From NCBI GenBank assembly GCA_045122895.1, contig JBGVIE010000038.1, positions 1 to 44,033 of the forward strand: DNA of 44,033 nt, read 5' to 3'. Shown one piece after another: positions 6,034 through 15,453 of the stretch (positions within the stretch are counted from its first letter, which is position 1; the number at the start of each line of letters is the position of its first letter). A program made the position numbers and the translations under genes. The notes under the pieces were generated by a model. It saw only the letters and a list, made by a program, of their open reading frames with translations, had not been told where the DNA came from and did no database searches. Source of the stretch: RGIG1934 sp045122895. Lineage in GTDB: Bacteria; Bacillota; Clostridia; Lachnospirales; Lachnospiraceae.

Positions 6034-8634
6034 GTGGAGGAGTTATTAAGATTAAATTCAGAATTAAGAAGTGCGTTGGAACACATGATATATGAGGATG
6101 CACTTACAAAACTTGGCAACAGAGCAGCATTTTCAAAACAATTGACAGAGTGCGAAAACATACCAAATGTTGCCTGCGTTGTGTTCGATGTAAATAATCT
6201 CAAATTGTGTAACGATCGCTATGGTCACAATGAAGGAGATAATATGCTAAAGGATGCAGCCTGGTGTATCAGGGAAGCGTTTGAAAACATAGGAAGCTGT
6301 TTTAGAATTGGTGGAGATGAATATACTGTACTCATTAAAGACAAAGAGGAAAAAGATATATTAAAAGCAATTGATAAGATGAACATCAATATAGAACAGA
6401 AGAATAGTCACAGAAATATGCCTCTGTCCATAGCTGTAGGATATGCAATTCGCGAAGATGAAAGTGAGAACATAGAACATCTTTTCAACAGAGGCGATGA
6501 GAGAATGTACGAAATGAAGTACAGGATGAAAAAGGAGTTTCCGGTATACTGCGAGGAGAGGATTAAGAATTATCTCAATGTGTTGGAGATTCTGAGTAAA
6601 AGCACAGATGATTATTTGTTTTTATGGAACATACCTGTTAAGGACGAGATATATTTTATGGGAGATGCCGGCAAGAATTACGCATTTGGTGGCGATGTAA
6701 TGACACGTATTACTACACAGGATTTGGCATCAATTGTATATGAGGATGACCGTAGCCTGATTCAGGATGATCTTGAGTTGCTAATGTCAGGAAAGAAGAA
6801 AGTCCATAACCTGAATTACAGATGGGTAAATTGTAAAGGCGAGGTCGTTTGGATTAATTGTCGAGGACGTGTAATTGATGACGATAAAGGAAAACCTTTC
6901 GTTATGATAGGAAGAGTGTCTGAGACAGAGATGAATCTTTTAATTAATCCTTTGACAGGATTGTTTAATAAGACAAAGATGATGAATGACATAAAAGACG
7001 AATTTGATAATGACATAAAAGGATATTTTATGTTGATTGACATAGATAATTTGGGAGATATAAACATCAAATTCGGAAGAGGTTACGGGGATAATCTTTT
7101 AAGGGATTTTGCTAAAATTCTGGAATCAGTAATAAAGAGTTCGTGTATATACCATGTGGAACACGATTGTTTTGCTACGAATGTAGATGTATCTACAGAG
7201 GATGAGGTAAAGGAAATATTTACGCAGATTCAACAGATGATTTCTGAAAAATATACAATATCTGTGGGTGTTGTACCAAGAAATTCAGATATATTTGTGG
7301 ATGAGAATAATCTGTATGACTGTACAAAACAGACATTGGAGAAATCAAAAAAAGACGGAAAGAACACTATATCGTTTTTCTCAAAGCAGGATTTGGCTCA
7401 GAGGATAGCTGATATTGAGTTGTTTCAGGAATTGAAAGATAGTGTTAACAATAATTATGAGGGATTTTATATTTGTTATCAGCCTCAGGTGAAATCTGGT
7501 AATTATGATTTGTATGCCGCAGAAGCCCTGCTAAGATATGAGTCGAAAAAACGTGGAAATGTATACCCAAGTGATTTTATACACATATTGGAAAAGTCAC
7601 ATTTGATTAATAAGGTAGGACTATGGGTACTTGAAGAGGCTTTACTGCAGTGTAGGGAATGGAGAAAAACTCTTAGTGATATACGTGTAAGTGTCAATTT
7701 CTCGATAGTACAGCTTGAGGAAATGGATATAGTTGATAAGGTTCTCGATATTATTGATAAGACAGGGGTACCTGGAAATGCTTTGACAATAGAGATTACA
7801 GAATCAATACAGCTACAAGAGATAAAGAATTTTGGTGAGATATTTGAACGTTTTAGAGCAGCGGGAATAGAAATCTCAATTGATGACTTTGGAACGGGAT
7901 ATTCCAATATGGGATATTTAAAGCAGCTCAAAGTTGACGAGATTAAAATTGACAGATTATTCATCAGTAACATTGATGAAGGAACATATAATTATAAACT
8001 GATATACAATATGATAGAATTTGCAAGGACCAACTCAATAAGGATTTGTTGTGAAGGTGTAGAAGATATGCATGAACTTGCTGTTTTAGAGGGGCTGTCT
8101 CCGAATGTGTTACAGGGATATTTGTTTGATAAACCATGTAAAATAGAGGATTTCGACGGCGGATACATTTTGAAAGAAAACGACAGATACAAAGAGAGGG
8201 AAGAGTTTGTACAAAAGCTGTATGAGTACAAAGAGAAGAGACATATCATTCATTTTAATCCTAAAGACATATTAAGGGTAACAGATGTGGGCCTTTGGAT
8301 TATTCGGATAAATGAGGAAGAAAAGTATTATGAAATGCATGCTGATGAAACAATGGAACGTGTTCTGGGAACAGATAAAAGATACACACCTGATGAATGT
8401 TATCATTTCTGGTATAGTCGTATTAAGGACGGATATCAGGAGTATGTGCAGAAAAATGTAAAATTAATGAAGGAGATAGAAAAGGTAGTGCAATTGGAAT
8501 ATCCATGGATTCATCCTGTGCTTGGTGAGGTTATGGTTCGCTGTAACGGACGCAGGGTTGAGAATAGTGATGGAATGATTGTTCTGGAAGGATATCATAG
8601 AATAATAAGTAATATTGAGTCCGGAGTCAGGTGA
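6034..8634 (+). CDS. GGDEF-PAS-GGDEF-EAL cyclic di-GMP synthase/phosphodiesterase
   Basis: This soluble 866-residue protein makes and/or degrades c-di-GMP. GGDEF domain 1 (about 20-165) has an intact GGDEY active site (93-97), so diguanylate cyclase activity is plausible; no RxxD inhibitory site precedes it. A PAS-like sensor follows (about 183-300). A second GGDEF fold (about 303-446) has HVEHD in place of the active motif and should be inactive. The EAL domain (about 455-700) keeps EAL at 497-499, N in SVNFS, E in EITES, DDFGTGYSN, K in DEIKIDR, E in CEGVED and Q in LQGYLF, so it looks catalytically complete. The last 120 residues resemble another PAS domain. There are no membrane segments. 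I prefer GTG 6034, since AGAGGGGG (6019-6026) is well spaced for it; the ATG at 6016 has no such site. Confidence 0.9.
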   Translation: MEELLRLNSELRSALEHMIYEDALTKLGNRAAFSKQLTECENIPNVACVVFDVNNLKLCNDRYGHNEGDNMLKDAAWCIREAFENIGSCFRIGGDEYTVLIKDKEEKDILKAIDKMNINIEQKNSHRNMPLSIAVGYAIREDESENIEHLFNRGDERMYEMKYRMKKEFPVYCEERIKNYLNVLEILSKSTDDYLFLWNIPVKDEIYFMGDAGKNYAFGGDVMTRITTQDLASIVYEDDRSLIQDDLELLMSGKKKVHNLNYRWVNCKGEVVWINCRGRVIDDDKGKPFVMIGRVSETEMNLLINPLTGLFNKTKMMNDIKDEFDNDIKGYFMLIDIDNLGDINIKFGRGYGDNLLRDFAKILESVIKSSCIYHVEHDCFATNVDVSTEDEVKEIFTQIQQMISEKYTISVGVVPRNSDIFVDENNLYDCTKQTLEKSKKDGKNTISFFSKQDLAQRIADIELFQELKDSVNNNYEGFYICYQPQVKSGNYDLYAAEALLRYESKKRGNVYPSDFIHILEKSHLINKVGLWVLEEALLQCREWRKTLSDIRVSVNFSIVQLEEMDIVDKVLDIIDKTGVPGNALTIEITESIQLQEIKNFGEIFERFRAAGIEISIDDFGTGYSNMGYLKQLKVDEIKIDRLFISNIDEGTYNYKLIYNMIEFARTNSIRICCEGVEDMHELAVLEGLSPNVLQGYLFDKPCKIEDFDGGYILKENDRYKEREEFVQKLYEYKEKRHIIHFNPKDILRVTDVGLWIIRINEEEKYYEMHADETMERVLGTDKRYTPDECYHFWYSRIKDGYQEYVQKNVKLMKEIEKVVQLEYPWIHPVLGEVMVRCNGRRVENSDGMIVLEGYHRIISNIESGVR

Positions 8635-8662
8635 AATATCATATCAATAAAAATGGAGGCAG

Positions 8663-8803
8663 TATGAAAAATCGCGCTGATGCGCCGATTTTTCATACAA
8701 CTAATTGAGACGGAGCCTCAATTAGCCCTTATCGCAGAAGAGAAATCGCCTATGCGAATTTCTCTTCGCGGTGTCTCCGCAATATATTGCTCCGACATGG
8801 AGG
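8663..8803 (+). promoter_or_regulatory. Highly structured mRNA leader of the large surface protein
   Basis: Three strong hairpins are stacked. Hairpin 1 pairs TATGAAAAATC (8663-8673) with GATTTTTCATA (8687-8697) around GCGC-TGAT-GCGC. Hairpin 2 pairs CTAATTGAG (8701-8709) with CTCAATTAG (8717-8725). Hairpin 3 spans 8733-8770, with GAAGAGAAAT/ATTTCTCTTC and an inner CGC-CTAT-GCG. The loop of hairpin 2 (CGGAGC, 8711-8716) is a perfect complement of GCTCCG (8789-8794), right before the GGAGG ribosome site, so a pseudoknot near the start codon is possible. The strings ATGGAGG and ATGAA flank the structure on both sides (8653 and 8797), which could also mean an inserted element. Confidence 0.55.
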
Positions 8804-8808
8804 TTATT

Positions 8809-11800
8809 ATGAAGAAAGGAAGAAAATTATTAGCAGGGGTGCTTGCGCTTGTTATGTCGTCTTGTAGCGTATTTGGCAACTCAACAATAGCTAATAATAC
8901 AGTTGAAACTGCTGACAATGTTAGCACACAAAGGCCGGATGACAAGTGGGAAAACAAAGCCACAATAGCGCAAGCCGGAAAATACAAGGAGCTTAATTAT
9001 TCGTTCCTTAAGGATTACAATTTTTTAGCTACTACTGATTCAGCGATTATGGAGACTTTTGACTCGGTAGAAGAATTAGAGAACAGCACTGACAAGAGAT
9101 TGTTAAAAGGTGCATATGTAATGGTTCGTGGATATTATGAACCGGATGATGGTGGTGCATGTCTGTATCTTATTAAGGGTAAAAATGAGAAACAGATTAG
9201 TGTTGAACTTGCAAACGGATTATTTGCGGAACCGATTCCGACCACCACTAAGATTGGTGATGAGAATTATGTGGCACTTAGTATTAAACAGTTTGGTGCT
9301 AAGGGTGACGGAATTAATTCAGATAATGCAGGCTTTAATAATACTGTGTTGTTTGCAGAGAATTATATGCAGGCAAATAAAGATACAGTTGACAGAGCGA
9401 TTATTTATATACCGGAGGGTGAATACAAGTGTACAGACCAGCTTGTAGTAGGTCATGACAAAACATTATATTTGCCTATGGGCGCCTCGAACTTATCAAT
9501 TGTAGGTGAAGGTGATAAGTCGGTATTTTTTACAGATAATGATTACAGAAAAGATTACGGTTATTCGGAACATTTCTTTCAGACCTGGAGAGGATATAAT
9601 GTTTATTATGCTAACTTCAGAGTTGAGGCAAGAGAGGTTGATTTATATCATTATATGAGACAGTTTACAATGACGTATTGTGATAATGTATATGTGGATA
9701 ATGTAGATCTCATAGTTCCGGAAGAAGCATGGAGTGGATATTATTATCAGGACAAGCAGTACTCAAATTTATGTTGCTACTGTGGAAATAAAAATATAAC
9801 AGTTGATGGCTGTTATTTTGAACAGATGAGTGGTACATATCGAGGAGCTAATGTAGGTGTACTTGATATATGGTCACATGGCGAAGAAAATATTACCATT
9901 ATGAACTGTGAACTGGTTGGTAATGCACGTGATGAACAAATTGGATTTTTTAGTACTTCCAAAGAGACTGCATATGTGAAAAATGTTGATTTTATCAATA
10001 ATACAATTCGTTCATATAGTCCCAAATACGTGGATGTCGTGAAAAATGCGACTATGAGATTTACAATTGCATATAACGATTCAGTTGGCGTTGAAGATAT
10101 TCATATAGCTGGAAATCATTTTATATCTGAATGTGATTCAAAGTTTATGACTTTTGGTAATGTTAAAAATTGTCTTATTGAGGATAATATTATGGAGCTT
10201 TACTGCTCTTACAGTACGTGGTCGATGATTTTTGATACATCATGCACTAACGAAGACGGAGTAATATGTAAGAATAACGAATTTTTCATAAGCTCCTATT
10301 CAAATCATGGAAAAGGAAGCATTGTTGGCGGCGGTGGACAGATGAAGTTTATTGGAAACCGCGTTTTGCTGGATGTTCCATTAGTATTTGGAATTTACGG
10401 CAATTATCTAAAAGATAATGAGTTTATTACATTTAAGATGTTAGGTTCTAATCAGGGGCATGGTATTTCGTCATTGGGTGACAAGGCAGTTTGTGAAGGT
10501 AATACAGTGACTGCATACAATGGAATTGGAGAACTTTGTTGTTTCTCAGGCGGTTCAGAGGATGCGGTTATGTCATTTAGCAATAATACAATTTATGATA
10601 TGGTCAGAAACACTGGAAAAAGAGGTGTCTGGACTGCACTAATGAAGATTGCTACAAAAGCAAAACAGGTGGATATAGTTGGAAATAAATACTATGCGCC
10701 AAATATTGGTTTTAGTCAATCAGATGGAACGTTGTCACAAAAGATTGATGAAGAAGGAAATATTGTTTCTCTTGGTGATGAGTCAAGAAAAGAGAATCCG
10801 GACGGAACAAAAACATACTACAACAGAATGTTTTATTACAGAGCCGCGGACGGATGCATCGTATCAAACCTTAATGTAAAGGACAACGTTTTCCAGGGTG
10901 TTAAAGGTTTTACGTCATATGGTTCAATAGCGGGAACAGGTTTCAATATTACTAATAATGAGTTTGTTGATACTGAAGAGCTTGTATCAGATGTGGTTGC
11001 TTCAAAGATTGAGATTGTACATAACGGAGAAGTGATTTCAAAAATAGGCTCTGACAGTGACAAGGTAGAATTAAATGCAAATGTTTATCTTCCTGGTGAG
11101 GATGATACAGAAATACTCACAAATGACAGACCGGTAAAATGGTATTCTTCAGTTGACAGCATAGCATCAGTTGATGATAACGGAGTAGTTACAAAACATA
11201 AAAATGGAACAGTAAAGATTTTTGCAATAACGCAAGACGGTACTACTAATTACGGTGAGTGTCTTGTGACATTTGAGGATCAAAAAATAAAAGAGTTAAA
11301 TCTTGTTGATGAAAATATCACACTTCAGACAGGTTTAAAGAATTATATTGAATATAATCTGGTTCCTGAGAATGCCGCAAAAGAAGTGATTTTTACTTCT
11401 GAGAATGAGGAGATTGCTACAGTAAACAGATATGGTCTTGTTGTGGCAAAGGCAGTTGGTGATACAAAAATTACTTTGAAAACAGTAGATGGTTCTAACA
11501 TAGTAAAGACTGTAAATGTTCATGTTGAGGATACTACCGTAAGAAAAATCAGTATGGAAAAATCATATTATGAGCTGGATAATTCATGTGTTGGCTCTAC
11601 ATATCAGCTAAAAGTTGGCTCATATTTTCCGGACAATGCAGTTAACAAGGAAATCGGAAAATGGGTAAGCTCAAATGAGGATATTCTGACAGTTGATAAT
11701 AACGGTCTTGTTACAGTTAAAAAATATGGTGTGGCAAGAATTGATGCATATTCAACAGATGAGAGCTGCTATGGGTCAACAACATTTTATGTAGGAAATC

Positions 11801-13959
11801 CAAAAGTTTCCAACTTGTATGTGGCTTCGAGAAACAATAACAGCGTAACACTTAAATGGGATGAGATGGATAACACATATGGTTATTATGTTTTCAAATG
11901 GAATGATGAGGAAGCCAAATATGAATGTGTGAACGAAGCAAAATATGCTACTGAGGGTAAATGTGTAGTCAGCAATCTTGAAGCGGGCAAGTCTTATAAG
12001 TTTGCGGTGTGCGGATTTTTCTCTAACTGGCAGACCGGAAGTAGAAGACTGATATATGGTGATTTTACGGAGATTGATGCAGCTACTACAGCAAACGAGG
12101 TTATTACGGGTTATACAGTTGATAATGCAACTGTGTCACTTACTCCTTACAACAAAGAAGCAACTGTTTCAGTTAAATATCTTCCTGCAAATGCAAACAT
12201 AAGCAATCTTGATTTTAGTTACAAGATAGCAGATGAGAGCGTTGCAACGGTGGAAAAGATTGAAAAAGAAAATGCAGCAGCAAATGAGCTTACATTCAAA
12301 ATAACCTTTGCGGGGGCTGGAAAGACAAAACTCATTATTAAGAGTAATGATGAAGTGGCTCTGGAAAAAGAGATAAAAATTGGCTGTGTTGAAGGAAAAG
12401 TGTCCCACGATAACATAACTACAACACTTAACGGATACAATAATGGAACAATAACATTTGAAGGTCTCGAGGATGAGTCGGATATTGATGGTTACTATCT
12501 GCTTAGAACGTGCACTATGGTATTAAAACCATATGTATTTATACCCAAAACCGGAGCTAAGACTTATTCATACACAGATACTGAGGTGACAAATGGCACT
12601 ACATACAGATACAGTGTAGCCACAGCATTATATGACGGAACTGATTATTTCTTTAATCAGGATTACAGAGAATGTTATATGGGACATTATTTAGCATATC
12701 CCAAATTTGTGCCGGCAGAGAGTATAAGCTTTGATTATGAATCTGATATGCTTATGATGAATTGCGGTGATGAGCAGAAGATAAACGCTGTGATCAATCC
12801 GCAGATAGAAGAAGGTTTATCAGAAGAGGAAGCAGCAACGGTTGAACCGACATATAAAGATGTGTACTGGAAGATTGATGATGAAAGTGTCGCATCTATT
12901 GAAACAGATGGAAACAAAGTAACAGTTAAAGCGTTAAAATCCGGCCAGACAGTACTTGGTGCATACACTACAGACGGAAGTAATGTTTTAAAGAGAGTAA
13001 ATGTTGTAGTTGAACTTCTTGATATAACAAAAGCTACTGTTTTATATGGTAAAGAGCATACTTATACAGGTAGAACTATTGAACCTAATGTGCTTGTAAA
13101 AATGGGCGATGAAGTTCTTGAAAAAGACGTGGATTACAAAGTGACTTACAAAAATAATGTTGCAGTTGGAACAGCCAAAATTGTGGTGAGAGGCGAAGGT
13201 AAATATGGTGGAGAAAAGGAATATGAATTCACCATAAAAGAGCCTGAGACCGAGAACACAACAAAAGAAAGTGCCACAGAGACATCAGGTGAGGACACAA
13301 CAAAAGAGAGTGCCACAGAGACATCAGGTGAGAATACAACAAAAGAAAGTGCCACAGAGACAACAAGTGAGGACACAACAAAGTTTGAGGAGACAACAGA
13401 AGAATCCACAGAGAAGAAAGTAGTTAAAGTGTCAAGGACAACAGTGAGAACTGCTGTGACAAGAGGAAAGGCGATAAAGATATCTTGGAAAAGAGTTAAG
13501 AATGCAACAGGTTACAGAGTATATCGTAAAACAGGCAAAGGAAGATATAAGCTTATAAGAACTGTAAGAAAAGGTAATACTACATATATTTATGACAGGA
13601 AAATAAGCACAAAATACGTGTATACTTACAAAGTGAAAGCTTATAGAGGTAAAACTGTTTCAAGGGATTCTAACAGAATAACAGTTAGATATCTGAAAAC
13701 TCCAAGAATTAAGTCGGCTGTAAAAGGTAACAAAAAGGTGACACTTAAATGGAACAAAGTTAAAGGTGCAACCGGTTACAAAGTATATCGTAAAACAGGC
13801 AAGGGAAAATATAGGCTGATTGCAAGAATCAGAAGAGGCTCGAAGGTAAGCTTTGTAGACAGAAAAATAAAACCAACTGCTACGTATACTTACAGAATGG
13901 TGGCATGCTATAGGAATGCACAGAGTTCTTATTCTAAAACTAAGAAAGTGACCAGGTAA
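8809..13959 (+). CDS. Very large secreted beta-helix, Ig-like and Fn3 surface protein
   Basis: A Sec signal peptide (MKKGRKLLAGVLALVM...) opens this 1716-residue extracellular protein. SIKQFGAKGDGINSD near residue 157 is the start motif of pectate-lyase-3/tailspike-type right-handed beta-helices, and coils of NN/DN-rich repeats run to about 720. Bacterial Ig-like (Big_2) domains follow (about 730-995), then an Fn3 domain (about 997-1094). More Ig/Fn3-like modules come next (about 1097-1402), and then a YxGR-type Ig-like domain with DVDYKVTYKNN (1404-1477). A Thr/Glu/Ser-rich linker holds three copies of a 13-residue repeat, and two very basic Fn3 repeats (GYRVYRKTGKGRY, GYKVYRKTGKGKY) close the protein. 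There is no LPXTG or SLH motif. It probably binds or cleaves plant or host glycans. ATG 8809 has GGAGG five bases before it; the open frame extends upstream through the leader but lacks a signal peptide there. Confidence 0.85.
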   Translation: MKKGRKLLAGVLALVMSSCSVFGNSTIANNTVETADNVSTQRPDDKWENKATIAQAGKYKELNYSFLKDYNFLATTDSAIMETFDSVEELENSTDKRLLKGAYVMVRGYYEPDDGGACLYLIKGKNEKQISVELANGLFAEPIPTTTKIGDENYVALSIKQFGAKGDGINSDNAGFNNTVLFAENYMQANKDTVDRAIIYIPEGEYKCTDQLVVGHDKTLYLPMGASNLSIVGEGDKSVFFTDNDYRKDYGYSEHFFQTWRGYNVYYANFRVEAREVDLYHYMRQFTMTYCDNVYVDNVDLIVPEEAWSGYYYQDKQYSNLCCYCGNKNITVDGCYFEQMSGTYRGANVGVLDIWSHGEENITIMNCELVGNARDEQIGFFSTSKETAYVKNVDFINNTIRSYSPKYVDVVKNATMRFTIAYNDSVGVEDIHIAGNHFISECDSKFMTFGNVKNCLIEDNIMELYCSYSTWSMIFDTSCTNEDGVICKNNEFFISSYSNHGKGSIVGGGGQMKFIGNRVLLDVPLVFGIYGNYLKDNEFITFKMLGSNQGHGISSLGDKAVCEGNTVTAYNGIGELCCFSGGSEDAVMSFSNNTIYDMVRNTGKRGVWTALMKIATKAKQVDIVGNKYYAPNIGFSQSDGTLSQKIDEEGNIVSLGDESRKENPDGTKTYYNRMFYYRAADGCIVSNLNVKDNVFQGVKGFTSYGSIAGTGFNITNNEFVDTEELVSDVVASKIEIVHNGEVISKIGSDSDKVELNANVYLPGEDDTEILTNDRPVKWYSSVDSIASVDDNGVVTKHKNGTVKIFAITQDGTTNYGECLVTFEDQKIKELNLVDENITLQTGLKNYIEYNLVPENAAKEVIFTSENEEIATVNRYGLVVAKAVGDTKITLKTVDGSNIVKTVNVHVEDTTVRKISMEKSYYELDNSCVGSTYQLKVGSYFPDNAVNKEIGKWVSSNEDILTVDNNGLVTVKKYGVARIDAYSTDESCYGSTTFYVGNPKVSNLYVASRNNNSVTLKWDEMDNTYGYYVFKWNDEEAKYECVNEAKYATEGKCVVSNLEAGKSYKFAVCGFFSNWQTGSRRLIYGDFTEIDAATTANEVITGYTVDNATVSLTPYNKEATVSVKYLPANANISNLDFSYKIADESVATVEKIEKENAAANELTFKITFAGAGKTKLIIKSNDEVALEKEIKIGCVEGKVSHDNITTTLNGYNNGTITFEGLEDESDIDGYYLLRTCTMVLKPYVFIPKTGAKTYSYTDTEVTNGTTYRYSVATALYDGTDYFFNQDYRECYMGHYLAYPKFVPAESISFDYESDMLMMNCGDEQKINAVINPQIEEGLSEEEAATVEPTYKDVYWKIDDESVASIETDGNKVTVKALKSGQTVLGAYTTDGSNVLKRVNVVVELLDITKATVLYGKEHTYTGRTIEPNVLVKMGDEVLEKDVDYKVTYKNNVAVGTAKIVVRGEGKYGGEKEYEFTIKEPETENTTKESATETSGEDTTKESATETSGENTTKESATETTSEDTTKFEETTEESTEKKVVKVSRTTVRTAVTRGKAIKISWKRVKNATGYRVYRKTGKGRYKLIRTVRKGNTTYIYDRKISTKYVYTYKVKAYRGKTVSRDSNRITVRYLKTPRIKSAVKGNKKVTLKWNKVKGATGYKVYRKTGKGKYRLIARIRRGSKVSFVDRKIKPTATYTYRMVACYRNAQSSYSKTKKVTR
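13252..13380 (+). repeat. 39-bp in-frame tandem repeat coding a Thr/Glu/Ser linker
   Basis: Three nearly identical 39-base units begin at 13252, 13291 and 13330, followed by a partial fourth copy. Each encodes E(N/D)TTKESATETSG. The low-complexity segment is a flexible spacer between the Ig-like domains and the basic Fn3 tail. Near identity at the DNA level suggests recent expansion by slippage or recombination. Confidence 0.85.
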
Positions 13960-13966
13960 AAAATTC

Positions 13967-13995
13967 TAGTATAAATTGTGATGGTGTGGTACAAT
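13967..13995 (+). promoter_or_regulatory. Extended -10 promoter of trpB2
   Basis: TGGTACAAT (13987-13995) is an extended -10 element (TGN plus TACAAT). The matching -35 position (TAGTAT, 13967) is poor. It lies 36 bases upstream of the ATG at 14032. No terminator was seen after the preceding gene. Confidence 0.45.
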
Positions 13996-14031
13996 AGAGA
14001 ACGATTATGAAAAAAGAAACGGAGACAAATT

Positions 14032-15402
14032 ATGAGAGAAATACCCTACAAAATATATCTGGAAGAAAATGAGATGCCAACACAGTGGTACAACGTGAGA
14101 GCTGATATGAAGAAAAAGCCGGCTCCAATTTTAAATCCGGGAACTCTAAAGCCCGTAACTGTTGAAGAATTATCAGGAATTTTCTGTGAAGAGCTTGCAA
14201 AACAGGAATTAGATGAAAATACAGCATATTTTGATATACCGGAGGAAATTCGTAATTTCTATAAGATGTATCGACCATCTCCTCTTGTAAGAGCTTATTG
14301 CTTAGAGGAGAAGCTTGGTACACCGGCTCACATATATTACAAGTTCGAAGGAAATAACACATCAGGAAGCCATAAGCTTAACTCAGCGATTGCACAGGCA
14401 TATTATGCTAAGAAGCAGGGACTTAAGGGTGTGACTACAGAGACAGGCGCAGGTCAGTGGGGAACAGCTTTATCAATGGCATGTTCATATTTTGATCTGG
14501 ATTGTCAGGTGTATATGGTTAAATGTTCTTATGAGCAGAAGCCGTTTAGAAGAGAAGTGATGAGAACTTACGGTGCTAATGTGACACCATCTCCTTCTAT
14601 GCTGACAGAAATCGGTAAGAAAATTAACGCAGAGTTTCCTGGTACAACAGGAAGTCTTGGCTGTGCCATTTCAGAAGCGGTTGAGGCTGCTACTAATCAG
14701 GAAGGCTACAGATATGTACTTGGTTCTGTGCTTACACAGGTACTTCTTCATCAGTCAGTAATTGGTCTTGAGACGAAAAAAGCACTTGATAAGTACGGCG
14801 TAAAGGCAGATATGGTTATTGGCTGTGCAGGTGGTGGTTCAAATCTTGGTGGACTTATCTCGCCATTTGTAGGAGAGATGTTAAGAGGTGAAGCAGACTA
14901 TGAGATAATTGCAGTAGAGCCGGCCTCTTGTCCAAGTCTTACAAGAGGTAAATATGCATATGATTTCTGCGATACAGGTAAGGTTTGTCCTCTCTCTAAG
15001 ATGTACACACTTGGCAGTGGTTTTATTCCTTCAGCTAATCATGCAGGAGGACTCAGATATCATGGAATGAGTTCAGTTGTATCTGAGTTGTATGATCAGG
15101 GATATTTGAAGGCGAGAAGTGTAGAACAGACAGAGGTGTTTGAAGCGGCTACCACATTTGCAAGAGTGGAAGGTATCTTACCGGCACCGGAGAGCAGTCA
15201 TGCCATTAAGGTTGCAATTGATGAAGCTTTAAAATGCAAGGAAACAGGAGAAGCTAAGAATATTGTGTTTGGGCTTACAGGAACAGGATATTTTGATATG
15301 TATGCATATCAGAAGTTTAACGATGGAGTTATGCAGGATTACATTCCAACTGACGAAGAATTAAAGGAATCATTATCAAAATTACCAAAGGTTGATAAAT
15401 AA
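14032..15402 (+). CDS. trpB: TrpB2-type tryptophan synthase beta-like enzyme (PLP)
   Basis: This PLP enzyme condenses indole with serine (or a related substrate) to give tryptophan. At 456 residues it is longer than classical TrpB (about 400) and carries TrpB2 features: the N-terminal extension with ENEMPTQWYNV, RPSPLVRA and the ETGAGQWG loop. The PLP lysine is K115 in GSHKLNSA, and the phosphate loop is GCAGGGSNLGG. No trpA or other trp genes are adjacent, as is usual for TrpB2, which is often proposed to salvage free indole. It is preceded by an extended -10 promoter and followed at once by a terminator hairpin, so it is probably a single-gene unit. ACGGAGA provides the ribosome site. Confidence 0.93.
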   Translation: MREIPYKIYLEENEMPTQWYNVRADMKKKPAPILNPGTLKPVTVEELSGIFCEELAKQELDENTAYFDIPEEIRNFYKMYRPSPLVRAYCLEEKLGTPAHIYYKFEGNNTSGSHKLNSAIAQAYYAKKQGLKGVTTETGAGQWGTALSMACSYFDLDCQVYMVKCSYEQKPFRREVMRTYGANVTPSPSMLTEIGKKINAEFPGTTGSLGCAISEAVEAATNQEGYRYVLGSVLTQVLLHQSVIGLETKKALDKYGVKADMVIGCAGGGSNLGGLISPFVGEMLRGEADYEIIAVEPASCPSLTRGKYAYDFCDTGKVCPLSKMYTLGSGFIPSANHAGGLRYHGMSSVVSELYDQGYLKARSVEQTEVFEAATTFARVEGILPAPESSHAIKVAIDEALKCKETGEAKNIVFGLTGTGYFDMYAYQKFNDGVMQDYIPTDEELKESLSKLPKVDK

Positions 15403-15410
15403 GATTTTTG

Positions 15411-15440
15411 CCCCTCGTATTGAAAATGCGAGGGGTTTAT
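15411..15440 (+). terminator. Intrinsic terminator after trpB2
   Basis: CCCCTCGTAT (15411-15420) pairs with ATGCGAGGGG (15426-15435), including one G-T pair, around TGAAA; TTTATT follows. The 3' arm contains GAGGGG six bases before an ATG at 15442, so folding would hide that site. The next gene more likely starts at 15454 with its own GGAGAA. Confidence 0.7.
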
Positions 15441-15453
15441 TATGGAGAAGAAC

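Noticed and set aside
8680..8808. In-frame upstream extension of the large surface protein (43 codons)
   Set aside because: It passes through three hairpins, has no export signal and no ribosome site, whereas ATG 8809 follows GGAGG and starts a typical signal peptide.
13252..13380. Tandem repeats considered as a CRISPR array
   Set aside because: Units are contiguous 39-base coding repeats without spacers and encode a linker in frame.
13146..13409. Antisense frame opposite the Thr/Ser repeat of the surface protein
   Set aside because: It is a by-product of the repetitive sense codons; no start signal or family character.
14032..15402. Search for a trp operon or T-box around trpB
   Set aside because: No other trp genes or T-box elements are visible; the protein has TrpB2 features that explain its isolation.
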